Made by a program: the position numbers and the translations under genes
Assembly: GCA_024641325.1 (NCBI GenBank)
Contig: JAHEDJ010000006.1
Location: 1-57,930, forward strand
Origin: a bacterium
Lineage (GTDB): Bacteria; Actinomycetota; Acidimicrobiia; Spongiisociales; JAHEDJ01
Direction of reading: 5' to 3'
Length of the DNA: 57,930 nt
The notes under the pieces: model-generated
The model's database searches: none
Seen by the model: only the letters and a program-made list of their open reading frames with translations
Told to the model about the DNA's origin: nothing
Part shown: piece after piece, positions 26,912-36,277 of the stretch
Layout: each line of letters starts with the position of its first letter
How positions within the stretch are numbered: the first letter of the stretch is position 1

Positions 26912-28147
26912 GTGGGCGGCGACGACGTCTGGCTGATCGCTCTCCTGGTACTGGCTTTCTCCACTGCGGTGTTCGTAGCGGCAGCCGAAACCGCACTGCT
27001 CCGCGTGTCGCCGATACGTGCCGCATCGCTGGCGGCGGGGGGAGATCGACGGGCGGCGCGGCTGGTAGCCCTGCTCGGCCTGCTCCCGGCTGTTCTGAAC
27101 GCCGTCTTGCTCACCGCCTTGCTCAGCCAGATCGCGGCAGCGACTATCACCGGCATACTTGCTCAACGGTGGTTCGGCAGTATCGGAGTCACCGTTGCTT
27201 CGATCGTGCTCACCCTCTTCTTGTTCATCTACGCGGAGGCGATTCCCAAGACGTTCGCGGTGCGCCATTCGGACCGGGTGGCTTTGGCGCTGGCTTCCTC
27301 GCTGTCTCTGCTGGAACGCTTGCTTCGTCCGATCGTTCGGGCGTTGGTTTGGATCGCCGATCTCCAAGCGCCGGGCAAGGGAATCACGATGTCTCCCACC
27401 GTCACCGAGGACGAGCTGCGTCGACTCGCAACACGGGCAGAGAGGGAAGGGGAGATCACCGGGGAGGATCTGGCGCTCATCGATCGGGCCTTCCGCCTCG
27501 GCGACCGGCGCGTCGACGACATCATGGTGCCGAGAGCCGACATCGTCGCCGTTCCCGCAGATGTCACCATCGACTTTGCCCTGGCTATCGCTCTGGAGGC
27601 CGGCCATCGGCGCCTGCCGGTCTACGAAGAGATACCCGAGAACATCGTCTCGATGGTGCGGCTCCGTGACATGATTCGAGTACCCGAACCAAGACGTGAA
27701 TTGCTGGCGGTCGCTTCGCTGGCCGTCGTCCCTCTGGTAGTGCCCGACAGCAAGCGTGTGCTCGACTTGCTCCGTGAAATGCAGGAGTCGCGGACGCATC
27801 TGGCAGTGATCGTGGATGAATACGGAGGGACTGCCGGGATGGTCACCGTGGAGGATATTGCCGAAGAGCTGCTGGGGTCGATGAGCGAGGCACCGGAGCC
27901 GACGGCCGTCTCGGAGATTTCTGATGGTCGTTGGTCGGTCGATGCTGCTTTGCCCGTCGAGGACCTGGCCGACCTGATCGGCTCGCCGCTGCCGGAAGGC
28001 GATTGGAACACAGTTGCGGGCATGGTCTTTGCCCTCGCCGGGCGGGTCCCGGATGTCGGTGATGAGATCCGTGTACCGGTTTGCAGTTTGAAGGTCATCG
28101 CCACGAGGCGCAGACGCATAACCCGGATCGAGGTAACGCGTCTGTAG
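26912..28147 (+). CDS. CNNM/CorC-type hemolysin-family membrane protein with CBS domains
   Basis: 411 aa. A DUF21/CNNM transmembrane domain (to ~residue 150, with about four helices and the AEAIPKTFA motif) precedes two CBS domains (VDDIMVPRADIVAVP, then HLAVIVDEYGGTAGMVTVEDIAEEL) and a C-terminal CorC_HlyC domain (VAGMVFALAGRVPDVGDEI). The family is implicated in Mg2+ and other divalent-cation efflux. GTG 26912 is used. It is monocistronic, followed by a heptad-repeat spacer. Confidence 0.9.
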   Translation: MGGDDVWLIALLVLAFSTAVFVAAAETALLRVSPIRAASLAAGGDRRAARLVALLGLLPAVLNAVLLTALLSQIAAATITGILAQRWFGSIGVTVASIVLTLFLFIYAEAIPKTFAVRHSDRVALALASSLSLLERLLRPIVRALVWIADLQAPGKGITMSPTVTEDELRRLATRAEREGEITGEDLALIDRAFRLGDRRVDDIMVPRADIVAVPADVTIDFALAIALEAGHRRLPVYEEIPENIVSMVRLRDMIRVPEPRRELLAVASLAVVPLVVPDSKRVLDLLREMQESRTHLAVIVDEYGGTAGMVTVEDIAEELLGSMSEAPEPTAVSEISDGRWSVDAALPVEDLADLIGSPLPEGDWNTVAGMVFALAGRVPDVGDEIRVPVCSLKVIATRRRRITRIEVTRL

Positions 28148-28173
28148 ACGCCCTCTGAGGCGAATCGTCGGGA

Positions 28174-28209
28174 GCCAATTGGCAATTGCCAATTGCCAAT
28201 TGCCAATCG
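28174..28209. repeat. AATTGCC heptad tandem array
   Basis: GCCAATTGGC followed by three exact AATTGCC units and a degenerate fourth (AATCGCT). The unit is the same as in the 61-110 array. It sits between convergent genes. Confidence 0.75.
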
Positions 28210-28247
28210 CTCCGTAGCCACTGCGATTCTCCGGCGTCTCTATCGCC

Positions 28248-29996
28248 TCAAACGCTCTTCGTCCCGCTGGCCCAATCGGCGTGCAGACCCGCGTAGACCC
28301 CTTCGGCCTCGAGAAGATCGGTGTGCGTTCCGCGCTCGGCGAGGCGGCCCCTGTCGAAGACGAGAATCTCATCGGAAGCTTCGGCCGTGGCCAGCCGGTG
28401 CGCGATCGTCACCGCAGTTCTTCCCGCGGTGAGCCTTTCCATCGCACGCCGGAGCTGCACATCGAGCGCCGGATCGACGGCAGAGGTGGCCTCGTCGAGC
28501 ACGAGGAGATCGGGAGTAGAGATCCACGCCCTGACCAGGGCAACGAGTTGCCGTTCGCCGGCGGACATCTCCCCGCCACGTTCACCAACGAGGGATGAAA
28601 GGCCGTTCGGAAGGCGGTTGAGCCATTCATCGAGTCCGAGTTCGATGAATGCCGTACGGATTTCACGCTCGCTTGCCTCGGGTTTGCCATAACGGATGTT
28701 GTCGGCGACCGTTCCTTCGAACAGGAATCCTTCCTGCGGCACGAAAGCAACCCGGGAGCGCAAATCCGAGAAGGCGATTTGCTCGAGTGGGATCCCGGAG
28801 ATGGCGATGTTTCCATCATTCCTTTCGAGAAGGCGCACCGCCAGTTTTGCGAAGGTGGTCTTGCCCGATCCCGTCTCGCCGACAACGGCAACACGGGAAC
28901 CGGCAGGCACCGCAACGCTGACGTCGGTGAGAACCTCCGGTCCGTCGCCGTAGCGAAAACCTACGCCGTCGAATGCGATATCGAGCGCTCCCAGGGGAAG
29001 TGATCGCCCGTCGACCGGGTCGGGGATTTCGACCTCCGAGTCGATCTCACCCAGGATCCGGCGCATCCCGGAGGCTGCAGATTGCGCAGTCTCGAGAACC
29101 TCAACAACCATCTGCACTGGTTCTGTGAGCAGATTGACCAGGAATAGAAATGCCAGCAGGCGACCGGGCGAAGTGCCGACTGCTAGGCCCATTGCGACGA
29201 CCGCCGCCATGAGAACGCCGGCGAAGAGTTCGGCCGAACTGAACAAGATGTTGCCGAATCGCATTGTCTTGTACTCCGACTGGAATCGGTCCTCGAGGGC
29301 TTCAGCGACCCGGGTTTTGGTTGCCCTCTCCACGCCGTAGGCGCGGACGATCGGCAGGGCAGAGATCGCCTCGGACAGCACAGAGAGGCTGTTGGCGACG
29401 CGCCTCCGGACGCGGTCGTAACTCCGCTGCAGGATTCGCTGGAACCACACCATGAGAGCGGAGTACATGATGATGCCCACCGTCACCAGCACCGCCAGCT
29501 GCCACTGGTAAACATACATGGCAGCGAGAGCCAGCAGAACCTGCGACCCCGAGGTGAGCAAGCCAACACCTCCCCAGTCCATGAAACCCTGGAGGGTTGC
29601 GATATCGGACGTCACTCGCGAGACGAGCGAGCCTCTGCGCTCGGCGTCGACATGCAATACCGAGCGGCGCAGGAGATGCGCGAACGTCATCTGGCGAAGA
29701 TCGGACAAACCCGTCGAGGAGGCCAGGACCAGACGAAGGAGGGCAGTCCGGCCGATCCAGGTACCGAGGACCAGCGCCACGCCGGCGAGCAACACTTTGC
29801 GTCCGACGCTGCCGAGGTCGATTTGAGCAGGGGTGAGTAGCTCGTCGTCGATTATCTGTTGCATGACGACCGGGACGATCACCTGTATAGCGGTCCCGGC
29901 AGCAGCCATCAGTACCGTGAGGCCGAGCCCACGACGGAGCACCGGCGCCTCTCGCAACGCTCTCCGTAGGACCCGGAGGGTTCGGTCGTCTTTCAC
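28248..29996 (-). CDS. ABC exporter half-transporter, subunit with catalytic Glu
   Basis: 582 aa: a six-helix transmembrane domain (to ~residue 320) and an ATPase domain. The Walker A is GETGSGKTTFAK and the Walker B LLVLDEATSAVD, with the catalytic Glu. The Q-loop is VPQEGFLFEG and the H-loop ITIAHRL. Its signature motif is degenerate (MSAGERQ instead of LSGGQ). It overlaps the upstream exporter gene by 4 nt, so the two form a heterodimer. The pattern of degeneracy matches asymmetric exporters such as BmrCD and TM287/288. The substrate is unknown. Confidence 0.92.
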   Translation of the reverse strand: MKDDRTLRVLRRALREAPVLRRGLGLTVLMAAAGTAIQVIVPVVMQQIIDDELLTPAQIDLGSVGRKVLLAGVALVLGTWIGRTALLRLVLASSTGLSDLRQMTFAHLLRRSVLHVDAERRGSLVSRVTSDIATLQGFMDWGGVGLLTSGSQVLLALAAMYVYQWQLAVLVTVGIIMYSALMVWFQRILQRSYDRVRRRVANSLSVLSEAISALPIVRAYGVERATKTRVAEALEDRFQSEYKTMRFGNILFSSAELFAGVLMAAVVAMGLAVGTSPGRLLAFLFLVNLLTEPVQMVVEVLETAQSAASGMRRILGEIDSEVEIPDPVDGRSLPLGALDIAFDGVGFRYGDGPEVLTDVSVAVPAGSRVAVVGETGSGKTTFAKLAVRLLERNDGNIAISGIPLEQIAFSDLRSRVAFVPQEGFLFEGTVADNIRYGKPEASEREIRTAFIELGLDEWLNRLPNGLSSLVGERGGEMSAGERQLVALVRAWISTPDLLVLDEATSAVDPALDVQLRRAMERLTAGRTAVTIAHRLATAEASDEILVFDRGRLAERGTHTDLLEAEGVYAGLHADWASGTKSV

Positions 29997-31804
29997 TGCA
30001 GCCTCCCTGCTTCGGCTGCTCGACGCCTGGCGTCGTCCTCGTAGGCCTGCACCAACTCGGCGTATCCAGACGAGCCGGCCAGGAGCTCCTCATGGGTCCC
30101 ATGCGCCGCTATCCGCTTGTCATCGATGAACATCACCTCGTCGGCCAGCCGGATCGTGGCCGGACGGTAGGCGACCATGACGATCGTGGAGGGCAGCTCC
30201 GCCCGTTTCAGCGACCGAAGAATCTCAGCTTCCACGGATGGGTCTACGGCCGAGGTTGCGTCGTCCAAAACCATCAGGCGCGGTTTCCGGATCAGCGCTC
30301 TGGCGAGGGCTATTCGCTGCCGTTGACCGCCGGACAGCGAGGCTCCGCGCTCTCCGAGCCGCGTGTCATATCCGTCGGGTAGCTCGGCGACGAAATCTGC
30401 CGCCCCGGAGAGGCGGATCGCCGTCGTGAGCTCTTCTTCGGAGAATTCCTCGCCGAGTGTGATGTTTCCCGCCACCGTGTCATCGAACAGAAAAGCGTTC
30501 TGCGCTACGTACGCCACCTCCTGGGGCAACTCCGACCGTGCGAATGAACGGACGTCGCGGCCGTCGAGATGAATGGCGCCGTCGTTTGGATCCCACAAGC
30601 GAGCCAGCAACATCGTAAGGGTCGATTTGCCGGAGCCGGTCGGCCCCACCACGGCGAGGGTGGTGCCGGCTTTCAGATCCATTTCCACGCCTCCGAGGAC
30701 GACTTCGTCGGCCCGATAGCGGAAATGCACGTTCCGGCCGTCGATCGCGGCGGCCACGCCTGAGTCACGGGCGGTGAGATCGCCGTAGGCCGTGAATTCG
30801 TCGGCATCAAACACCCGCTGGACCCGTTTCCAGCCGGCGATGCTGGCCGATAGATCGAAGAGCACGAAGCCGATCAGCTGAACCGGGAACGCCAGCAGTG
30901 AGAGCAGGTAGGTGACGGTTACGAGATCGCCGGCGCTGATCGCTCCTGCCCGAATCCGGGAAGCTCCCGCATAGATGAGGATGAGAATCAGCGCCGATGG
31001 AAGAGCGCGGATGAGTGCCTGGTAGGAAACCCAGCGAGAGTTGACGTCGATGATGCCGTCACGTACATCATCGGATGAGACGCCGAAGCGGTCTGAGACC
31101 ATTTGCTCACGGCCGAGAGATTTGACAGTCAGCGCACCGTCGAATGCCTCGTGGGCCAGCGACCATAGGCGTCCACGTTGCTCCTGAACATCTTCCCATA
31201 GTGGATAGACGGTCCAGGCTCCCTTGACGTCGACGGCCACTATGACGAGAAGACCGATGAGCGACCATAACCCGAGCCAAACGTCGATTGCTGTGACCAT
31301 CGCCGCCGAACCGAAGAGCAGCAGCATCACCCCGGTCGCATAGGGGAGTGGGGCAAGAACTCCTGTGCCCCGGTCGGTGTCGGAATCGGCTACGGCGAGT
31401 AGGTCACCGATCGACTGCTGCGAAAACCACGCCAGTTCCAGGTCGAGTTGGTGCTCGAGGAGCCGGTTGCGAACGTCCTGGCGGGTCCGGAACTGCAGCC
31501 ACCCGGCAGCCGTTCGGCGCAGCACTATGCCGAGAGCCTTCCAGAGCGAAACACCAACCAGTGCGGCCACGCCCGCCCAGAGTTTTGTGCGGTAATCGGC
31601 GCCACCGTCCAATACCGGAATGATCACCCGATCGGTTAGCCAGCCGACTACCTGTGCGGAGGCAACGATGGCCGCCGCATACGAGGCCGCTCCGAATACG
31701 GCGAGGCCGAAAGCCCATGGGTGGAGCCGCACAAAGCGGGCGATCAGCCGCGTGCCATCACGCAGCACACTCCAGGGAGATGGAAGGGTGGTCGGACTTT
31801 CCAT
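29993..31804 (-). CDS. ABC exporter half-transporter, subunit with degenerate Walker B
   Basis: 603 aa, six transmembrane helices then ATPase. The Walker A is GPTGSGKSTLTM and the signature is the canonical LSGGQRQRIALARAL. The Walker B reads LMVLDDATSAVD, with Asp in place of the catalytic Glu, and the H-loop position is MVAYRP rather than a His. The active ATP site should therefore form between this LSGGQ and the partner's LDE. A TAATCT box 9 nt before the ATG and no SD suggest a leaderless mRNA. Confidence 0.92.
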   Translation of the reverse strand: MESPTTLPSPWSVLRDGTRLIARFVRLHPWAFGLAVFGAASYAAAIVASAQVVGWLTDRVIIPVLDGGADYRTKLWAGVAALVGVSLWKALGIVLRRTAAGWLQFRTRQDVRNRLLEHQLDLELAWFSQQSIGDLLAVADSDTDRGTGVLAPLPYATGVMLLLFGSAAMVTAIDVWLGLWSLIGLLVIVAVDVKGAWTVYPLWEDVQEQRGRLWSLAHEAFDGALTVKSLGREQMVSDRFGVSSDDVRDGIIDVNSRWVSYQALIRALPSALILILIYAGASRIRAGAISAGDLVTVTYLLSLLAFPVQLIGFVLFDLSASIAGWKRVQRVFDADEFTAYGDLTARDSGVAAAIDGRNVHFRYRADEVVLGGVEMDLKAGTTLAVVGPTGSGKSTLTMLLARLWDPNDGAIHLDGRDVRSFARSELPQEVAYVAQNAFLFDDTVAGNITLGEEFSEEELTTAIRLSGAADFVAELPDGYDTRLGERGASLSGGQRQRIALARALIRKPRLMVLDDATSAVDPSVEAEILRSLKRAELPSTIVMVAYRPATIRLADEVMFIDDKRIAAHGTHEELLAGSSGYAELVQAYEDDARRRAAEAGRLQ

Positions 31805-31955
31805 GAAGGGAGAAGATTAGGCCCACCGCAGCCGGCTTAGATCGGTGTTTTTCGGCATCAGTCGATATTCCGAGCATTAGGCGGGACCACAATTGGGGTG
31901 CAAATTGCGAATCACCGTTTGCCTGGGGGGAACCCGCCCGACGGTCTGGCTCGCG

Positions 31956-31986
31956 TTGTCCCCGGTCGCGCTTCACTCGCTACGCT
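31956..31986 (+). promoter_or_regulatory. Putative promoter of mfd
   Basis: TTGTCC (31956-31961) and TACGCT (31981-31986), spacer 19 bp. The ATG follows 7 nt later without an SD, pointing to a leaderless transcript. Confidence 0.4.
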
Positions 31987-31993
31987 TGCTCGC

Positions 31994-34900
31994 ATGCCCG
32001 CTCCGCTTGCCCCGCTCGTCGACCGCTGGCGCGCTGATCTTCTGCCGAAGCCATCTGCCCGGCTGGTCGTCGCTCCGGGCGCGCGCGCCTATCTGGCAGT
32101 CGGGATGGCCGCAAGAGCCGACCGTCCCCTTCTCGTCATCGTTCCGGGTGAACTCGATGCCGTCGACCTCGTCGATGACCTTGCGCTGTTCACGGAAACG
32201 GCCGCTCTGCTTCCGGCGTGGGAGACGCTGCCTTTTGAACACGTCTCACCCAATGTGACGACGATGGCTGCGCGGGCGCGAGCAAGAGATCTCCTGGTCG
32301 TCGGCGAACCCGGGACGATCGTCGTTTGCTCGGTGCGGGCGGCCACGCAACGTGTCAGCCCGTCCTCGGTACGGCCGATTATCGCCGCCGCCGGCAAGGA
32401 GGCGGGATTCGATTTGCTCGTGACGCGACTCGCCGAGTTCGGCTATCACCGTACAGATCGGGTGGAGAGCCGTGGTGAATTCAGCGTTCGAGGCGGTTTG
32501 ATCGACGTGTTCCCTGCACAGGGTGACGATCCGGTTCGGCTGGAGTTCTGGGGTGATGAGGTTGAGTCCGTCCGACAGTTCTCGATCGGAACTCAACGCT
32601 CGACAGACTCAGTCGATGGACTCATCGCCTATCCCGCCAGGGAGTTGCGGCCGGATGCTCACGCTCGCGAGGCGGCTAGGGCTTTGCTGCAGCGAGAGCC
32701 CTGGGCGGCGGCAACATGGGAGCGCATGGCGGAAGGCCACCTCTTCTCGGGGATGGAGTCGTGGCTGCCATGGATCGCTCCCGAGAACACGGCCGTGACG
32801 GAGCTGGCGGCGGGGGCACCGATCATTCTGTTCGATCCGGTCCGATCGGTAGATCGAAGTCGAGATCTCCTCAAGGAGGAAGCAGAGATGGCCGCCGCTC
32901 TCGCTCCGACGTGGGGGCACGGTGCGCCGGAGGCCGGCGACCATCCGGCTCTGTACCTCGCCCTGGAGGATTCGCTCCGCTCCAGGCAGGTCGTTGAAGC
33001 ACCGCCGATGGCGGCCGGGCCGAACGACACGGTGCTCGAGATGCGCGCCCTGGACGCCACGCCGGGCGATGCAGAATCGGTTGCCAAAGCTATCAACCGG
33101 TGGATTGCGGGGCGGAACGAGGTCGTCATCGCGATGGACGGCAACGCTGCAGCCGACCGGGTCGCCAGGTTGCTCGGTGAGGCCGGTCTCGACGTGCCAC
33201 GAAGAGAGTCTCTCGAACGTATCGAGACGGCAGCCATCGGCGTCGGTATCCATCACGGGTTCATGCTGCCGCAGCTACGAGTTGGGGTGCTCGGCGAGCA
33301 GTCGATCGCAGGACGGCGACGTGCTCACCGCCGGGTCACGGCGCGTCGTGAAGCCGACGATGGAGCTCGGTACCGGGATCTTACAGAGGGCGACTTTGTG
33401 GTTCACTTCCGGCACGGAATCGGGCGTTTCGAAGGGCTTGCCACGAGGACGATTGCCGGGATCGAGCGGGACTATCTGGTGGTCGCCTATGCCGCCGAAG
33501 ACAAGTTGTATGTACCGACGGATCAACTGGCCGCCGTCAAAAAGTACACGGGAGGAGAGGCTCCGAGGCTGTCGCGGATGGGCGGGTCGGACTGGGCGAA
33601 AACGAAGAGCCGAATTCGCAAGGCCGTCGCAGCTGTTGCCGAACAGGTGGTTGCGCTCCACAGGGCCAGAGCTGCCGCCACGGGGCATGCGCATAGTCCC
33701 GACACTCCTTGGCAGCGCGAGATGGAGGCCACCTTTCCCTACGAAGAGACAACGGATCAATTAGTCGCCATCGGTGAAGTGAAAGTCGATATGGAAGCCG
33801 ACAAGCCCATGGATCGGCTCATTTTTGGTGATGTGGGTTTTGGCAAGACCGAGGTGGGAGTGCGGGCCGCGTTCAAAGCAGTTATGGACGGCAAACAGGT
33901 CGCCATCCTCTGCCCGACGACCCTCCTCGCGCAGCAGCACTTCCAGACGTTCTCCGAACGATTCGATGCTTACCCGGCCAGAGTCGAGATGCTGAGCCGC
34001 TTCCTAACGTCGAAGCAACAGCGCGAGGTCGTGGCCAAGCTCGCTACCGGTGAGGTCGACGTTGTCATCGCCACACATCGGCTCCTTTCACAGGACATTC
34101 AATTCAAGAATCTGGGCCTGCTCATCATCGACGAGGAGCAGCGTTTCGGAGTCAAGGCGAAGGATCAGATCAAGCGGTTTCGCGTTGGAGTAGACGTGCT
34201 CACGTTGACCGCCACACCAATCCCTCGCACTCTAGAGATGGCCCTGACCGGAATCCGCGACGTGAGTCACATTCGAACTGCTCCTGAAGATCGCCACCCG
34301 ATACTCACCTACGTTGGGCCCTTCGACGAGCAGGCGGTGTCGGCAGCCATCCGCCGGGAAATGCTGCGGGAGGGGCAAGTGTTCTACGTCCACAATCGAG
34401 TGCAATCGATAGACAGGGCGGTGGCACGGATCCAGCAACTGGTCCCCAACGCCCGGTGTGCGGTTGCCCACGGTCAGATGTCCGAAGGCCAACTCGAGCA
34501 GGTGATGCTCGACTTCTGGAGCCGCAAGTACGACGTTCTGGTAGCCACCACGATCATCGAGTCCGGCCTGGATCTGCCGCAGGTCAACACCCTCATCGTC
34601 GAGCGGGCGGATCTGCTCGGCCTGGCGCAGCTGTACCAACTTCGGGGACGGGTCGGTCGATCGAGCCAGCGCGCCTACGCCTATCTCTTCCATCCTCCCG
34701 AGCAGTCTCTCTCCGAGGATGCATACCGCCGTCTCGAAGCCATCGGCGAGCACACCGACCTCGGTAGCGGCTTCCACCTGGCCCTCCGTGATCTCGAGAT
34801 TCGCGGAGCTGGATCGATGCTCGGCGAGGTGCAATCGGGACACATCAGTGCGGTCGGTTTCGATCTGTACACACAGCTGGTGGCCGAGGCAGTGGGGGAA

Positions 34901-35365
34901 CTGGAGGGGACCCCGGTAGACAAGGCCGGTGAGGCGGAGATCAGAATCGATCTGCCCGTCAATGCCCATCTCCCGGATGGGTATATCGAGGATCAGCTCG
35001 CCCGAATCGAGGCTTACCGCAGGTTGGCCGCAGCCGCCACCAACGAAGAGGTGGACGACGTGGTCACCGAGTGGGCCGATCGCTACGGACCATTGCCCGA
35101 CGCCGCACTTGCGCTGATCGGTATTGCCCGGCTGCGGGCGGAAGCGATCCGCACCGGTATTACCGAAATTGTGAAGCTCCGCCGGGAGGTACGACTTACT
35201 CCCGTCGATCTCTCCACGAGCCAGGAAGTCAGATTGCAGCGTTTAGCTCCACAATCGGTGCTCAAGGCGGAGGAAGGGCTGGTGTTCCTGCCGGCTCCGC
35301 CTGATGCAAGAGTCGTGAACGATCTGATCGCCTTCTTGAAGAAGATGTGGCCGGAAGAGGGATAA
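31994..35365 (+). CDS. mfd: Transcription-repair coupling factor Mfd
   Basis: Dislodges stalled RNA polymerase and recruits UvrA. The N-terminal third is UvrB-like (LPAWETLPFEHVSPN, GGLIDVFPAQGDDPVRLEFWG). The polymerase-interacting domain follows (GDFVVHFRHGIGRFEGL, DKLYVPTDQL). The RecG-like translocase has Walker A GDVGFGKTEVG, the DEEQ box (IIDEEQRFGVKAKDQIK), TATPIPRTLEMAL and QLRGRVGRS. The C-terminal TRCF domain ends near KKMWPEEG. The translation start is ATG 31994 (1123 aa); an ATG-less extension to 31898 has no support. Confidence 0.95.
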   Translation: MPAPLAPLVDRWRADLLPKPSARLVVAPGARAYLAVGMAARADRPLLVIVPGELDAVDLVDDLALFTETAALLPAWETLPFEHVSPNVTTMAARARARDLLVVGEPGTIVVCSVRAATQRVSPSSVRPIIAAAGKEAGFDLLVTRLAEFGYHRTDRVESRGEFSVRGGLIDVFPAQGDDPVRLEFWGDEVESVRQFSIGTQRSTDSVDGLIAYPARELRPDAHAREAARALLQREPWAAATWERMAEGHLFSGMESWLPWIAPENTAVTELAAGAPIILFDPVRSVDRSRDLLKEEAEMAAALAPTWGHGAPEAGDHPALYLALEDSLRSRQVVEAPPMAAGPNDTVLEMRALDATPGDAESVAKAINRWIAGRNEVVIAMDGNAAADRVARLLGEAGLDVPRRESLERIETAAIGVGIHHGFMLPQLRVGVLGEQSIAGRRRAHRRVTARREADDGARYRDLTEGDFVVHFRHGIGRFEGLATRTIAGIERDYLVVAYAAEDKLYVPTDQLAAVKKYTGGEAPRLSRMGGSDWAKTKSRIRKAVAAVAEQVVALHRARAAATGHAHSPDTPWQREMEATFPYEETTDQLVAIGEVKVDMEADKPMDRLIFGDVGFGKTEVGVRAAFKAVMDGKQVAILCPTTLLAQQHFQTFSERFDAYPARVEMLSRFLTSKQQREVVAKLATGEVDVVIATHRLLSQDIQFKNLGLLIIDEEQRFGVKAKDQIKRFRVGVDVLTLTATPIPRTLEMALTGIRDVSHIRTAPEDRHPILTYVGPFDEQAVSAAIRREMLREGQVFYVHNRVQSIDRAVARIQQLVPNARCAVAHGQMSEGQLEQVMLDFWSRKYDVLVATTIIESGLDLPQVNTLIVERADLLGLAQLYQLRGRVGRSSQRAYAYLFHPPEQSLSEDAYRRLEAIGEHTDLGSGFHLALRDLEIRGAGSMLGEVQSGHISAVGFDLYTQLVAEAVGELEGTPVDKAGEAEIRIDLPVNAHLPDGYIEDQLARIEAYRRLAAAATNEEVDDVVTEWADRYGPLPDAALALIGIARLRAEAIRTGITEIVKLRREVRLTPVDLSTSQEVRLQRLAPQSVLKAEEGLVFLPAPPDARVVNDLIAFLKKMWPEEG

Positions 35366-35411
35366 CGGCTGGGAGTGGCCTTTCGCCTTCCCGCGCCGCC
35401 GGCCCGGTCGG

Positions 35412-36185
35412 TCACTGCATCGAATCCGCGCAAATCTCGCGGAGCTTGTCGGCAGGGGCTCGGTGACCCGTGACGGTGAGCCGGTCGATCGGAGCGCGAC
35501 CCCACAACCAGAGGTCGAGATCGGCGGAGGTGCCTGCGATATTCGTCTCCGGTTCGGAGATCGACTCGACTACTTCAAACGCCGGCAGTTCTCGGTAGGC
35601 CGACCCGGTCGTCGGTGAGGTTCCGCTGAACCCACCGAAACGGAGGTCCCATCGACCCGACTGATCGGTGCATACGATCCGGGCCGTTGTGCCGTCCGGG
35701 ACGAATGATCCCCATGTTGGGTATCCGCCGACGTATTTGGTCAACACTTCGTCGATTCCATCAGCGGCCAGTGGTCCGTCGATCGGCGACACCGACCCGA
35801 GAGCCTGTTCGGCGTCCACCCGGTGGATGAGCGTTTCGTGAGCCATACGTCGGTACCAGAAGCCGGCCGTCTGATCGGGACTCCACCAAGAGAAGACCGG
35901 AGTCTCGGGTGGGGTGGTCCGGAGTGCTTCGATCAGTTGTTCGAGGCCGTCCCGATACCACTCGAGCAGAGCTTCGACCGGAGCTTCCTCGATCTCCGGG
36001 TTCTCGGTGAGTCGATCGGAGAGTATCCGCAGCTTCTGACGGTGCACCATGCCGGTATGAGCGACGACATCGCCAACAGTCCAGTCGGGGCAACACGGGG
36101 CATCGGCATCCAGTCCGGCTTCTCCGGCACGAGCGAGGAGTTCACCGTCTGATTGGATGTGTATGAGAAACGTCTCCCAATCCAT
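35412..36185 (-). CDS. Maleylpyruvate isomerase-like, mycothiol-dependent DinB-family protein
   Basis: 257 aa. The N-terminal DinB-like four-helix domain has the metal ligands expected of the MDMPI family: VVAHTGMVHR and HETLIHRVDAE. The preceding PDWTVGDVVAH is a signature. A C-terminal MDMPI domain (WLWGRAP, ADKLREICADSM) completes it. Such proteins use mycothiol, the actinobacterial thiol, in isomerase or S-transferase reactions. The substrate is unknown. A TAGGTT box lies 8 nt upstream of the ATG, no SD. It converges on mfd. Confidence 0.85.
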   Translation of the reverse strand: MDWETFLIHIQSDGELLARAGEAGLDADAPCCPDWTVGDVVAHTGMVHRQKLRILSDRLTENPEIEEAPVEALLEWYRDGLEQLIEALRTTPPETPVFSWWSPDQTAGFWYRRMAHETLIHRVDAEQALGSVSPIDGPLAADGIDEVLTKYVGGYPTWGSFVPDGTTARIVCTDQSGRWDLRFGGFSGTSPTTGSAYRELPAFEVVESISEPETNIAGTSADLDLWLWGRAPIDRLTVTGHRAPADKLREICADSMQ

Positions 36186-36265
36186 GGTCTCCGAACCTAG
36201 CGCGGCGGGCCGGCCCGGGTCGATGAGAATCTCGAGGAACGCATCGGCGCCCCCTGCCTACTCGC

Positions 36266-36271
36266 TACGCT
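36266..36271 (+). promoter_or_regulatory. Putative -10 box of leaderless EamA gene
   Basis: TACGCT 6 nt before ATG 36278; no SD. Context CTCGCTACGCTTCGC closely resembles that of mfd. Confidence 0.4.
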
Positions 36272-36277
36272 TCGCCG

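Noticed and set aside
31898-31993. N-terminal extension of Mfd from 31898
   Set aside because: It is not Mfd-like, crosses a plausible promoter, and the alternative ATG 31994 fits the family start.
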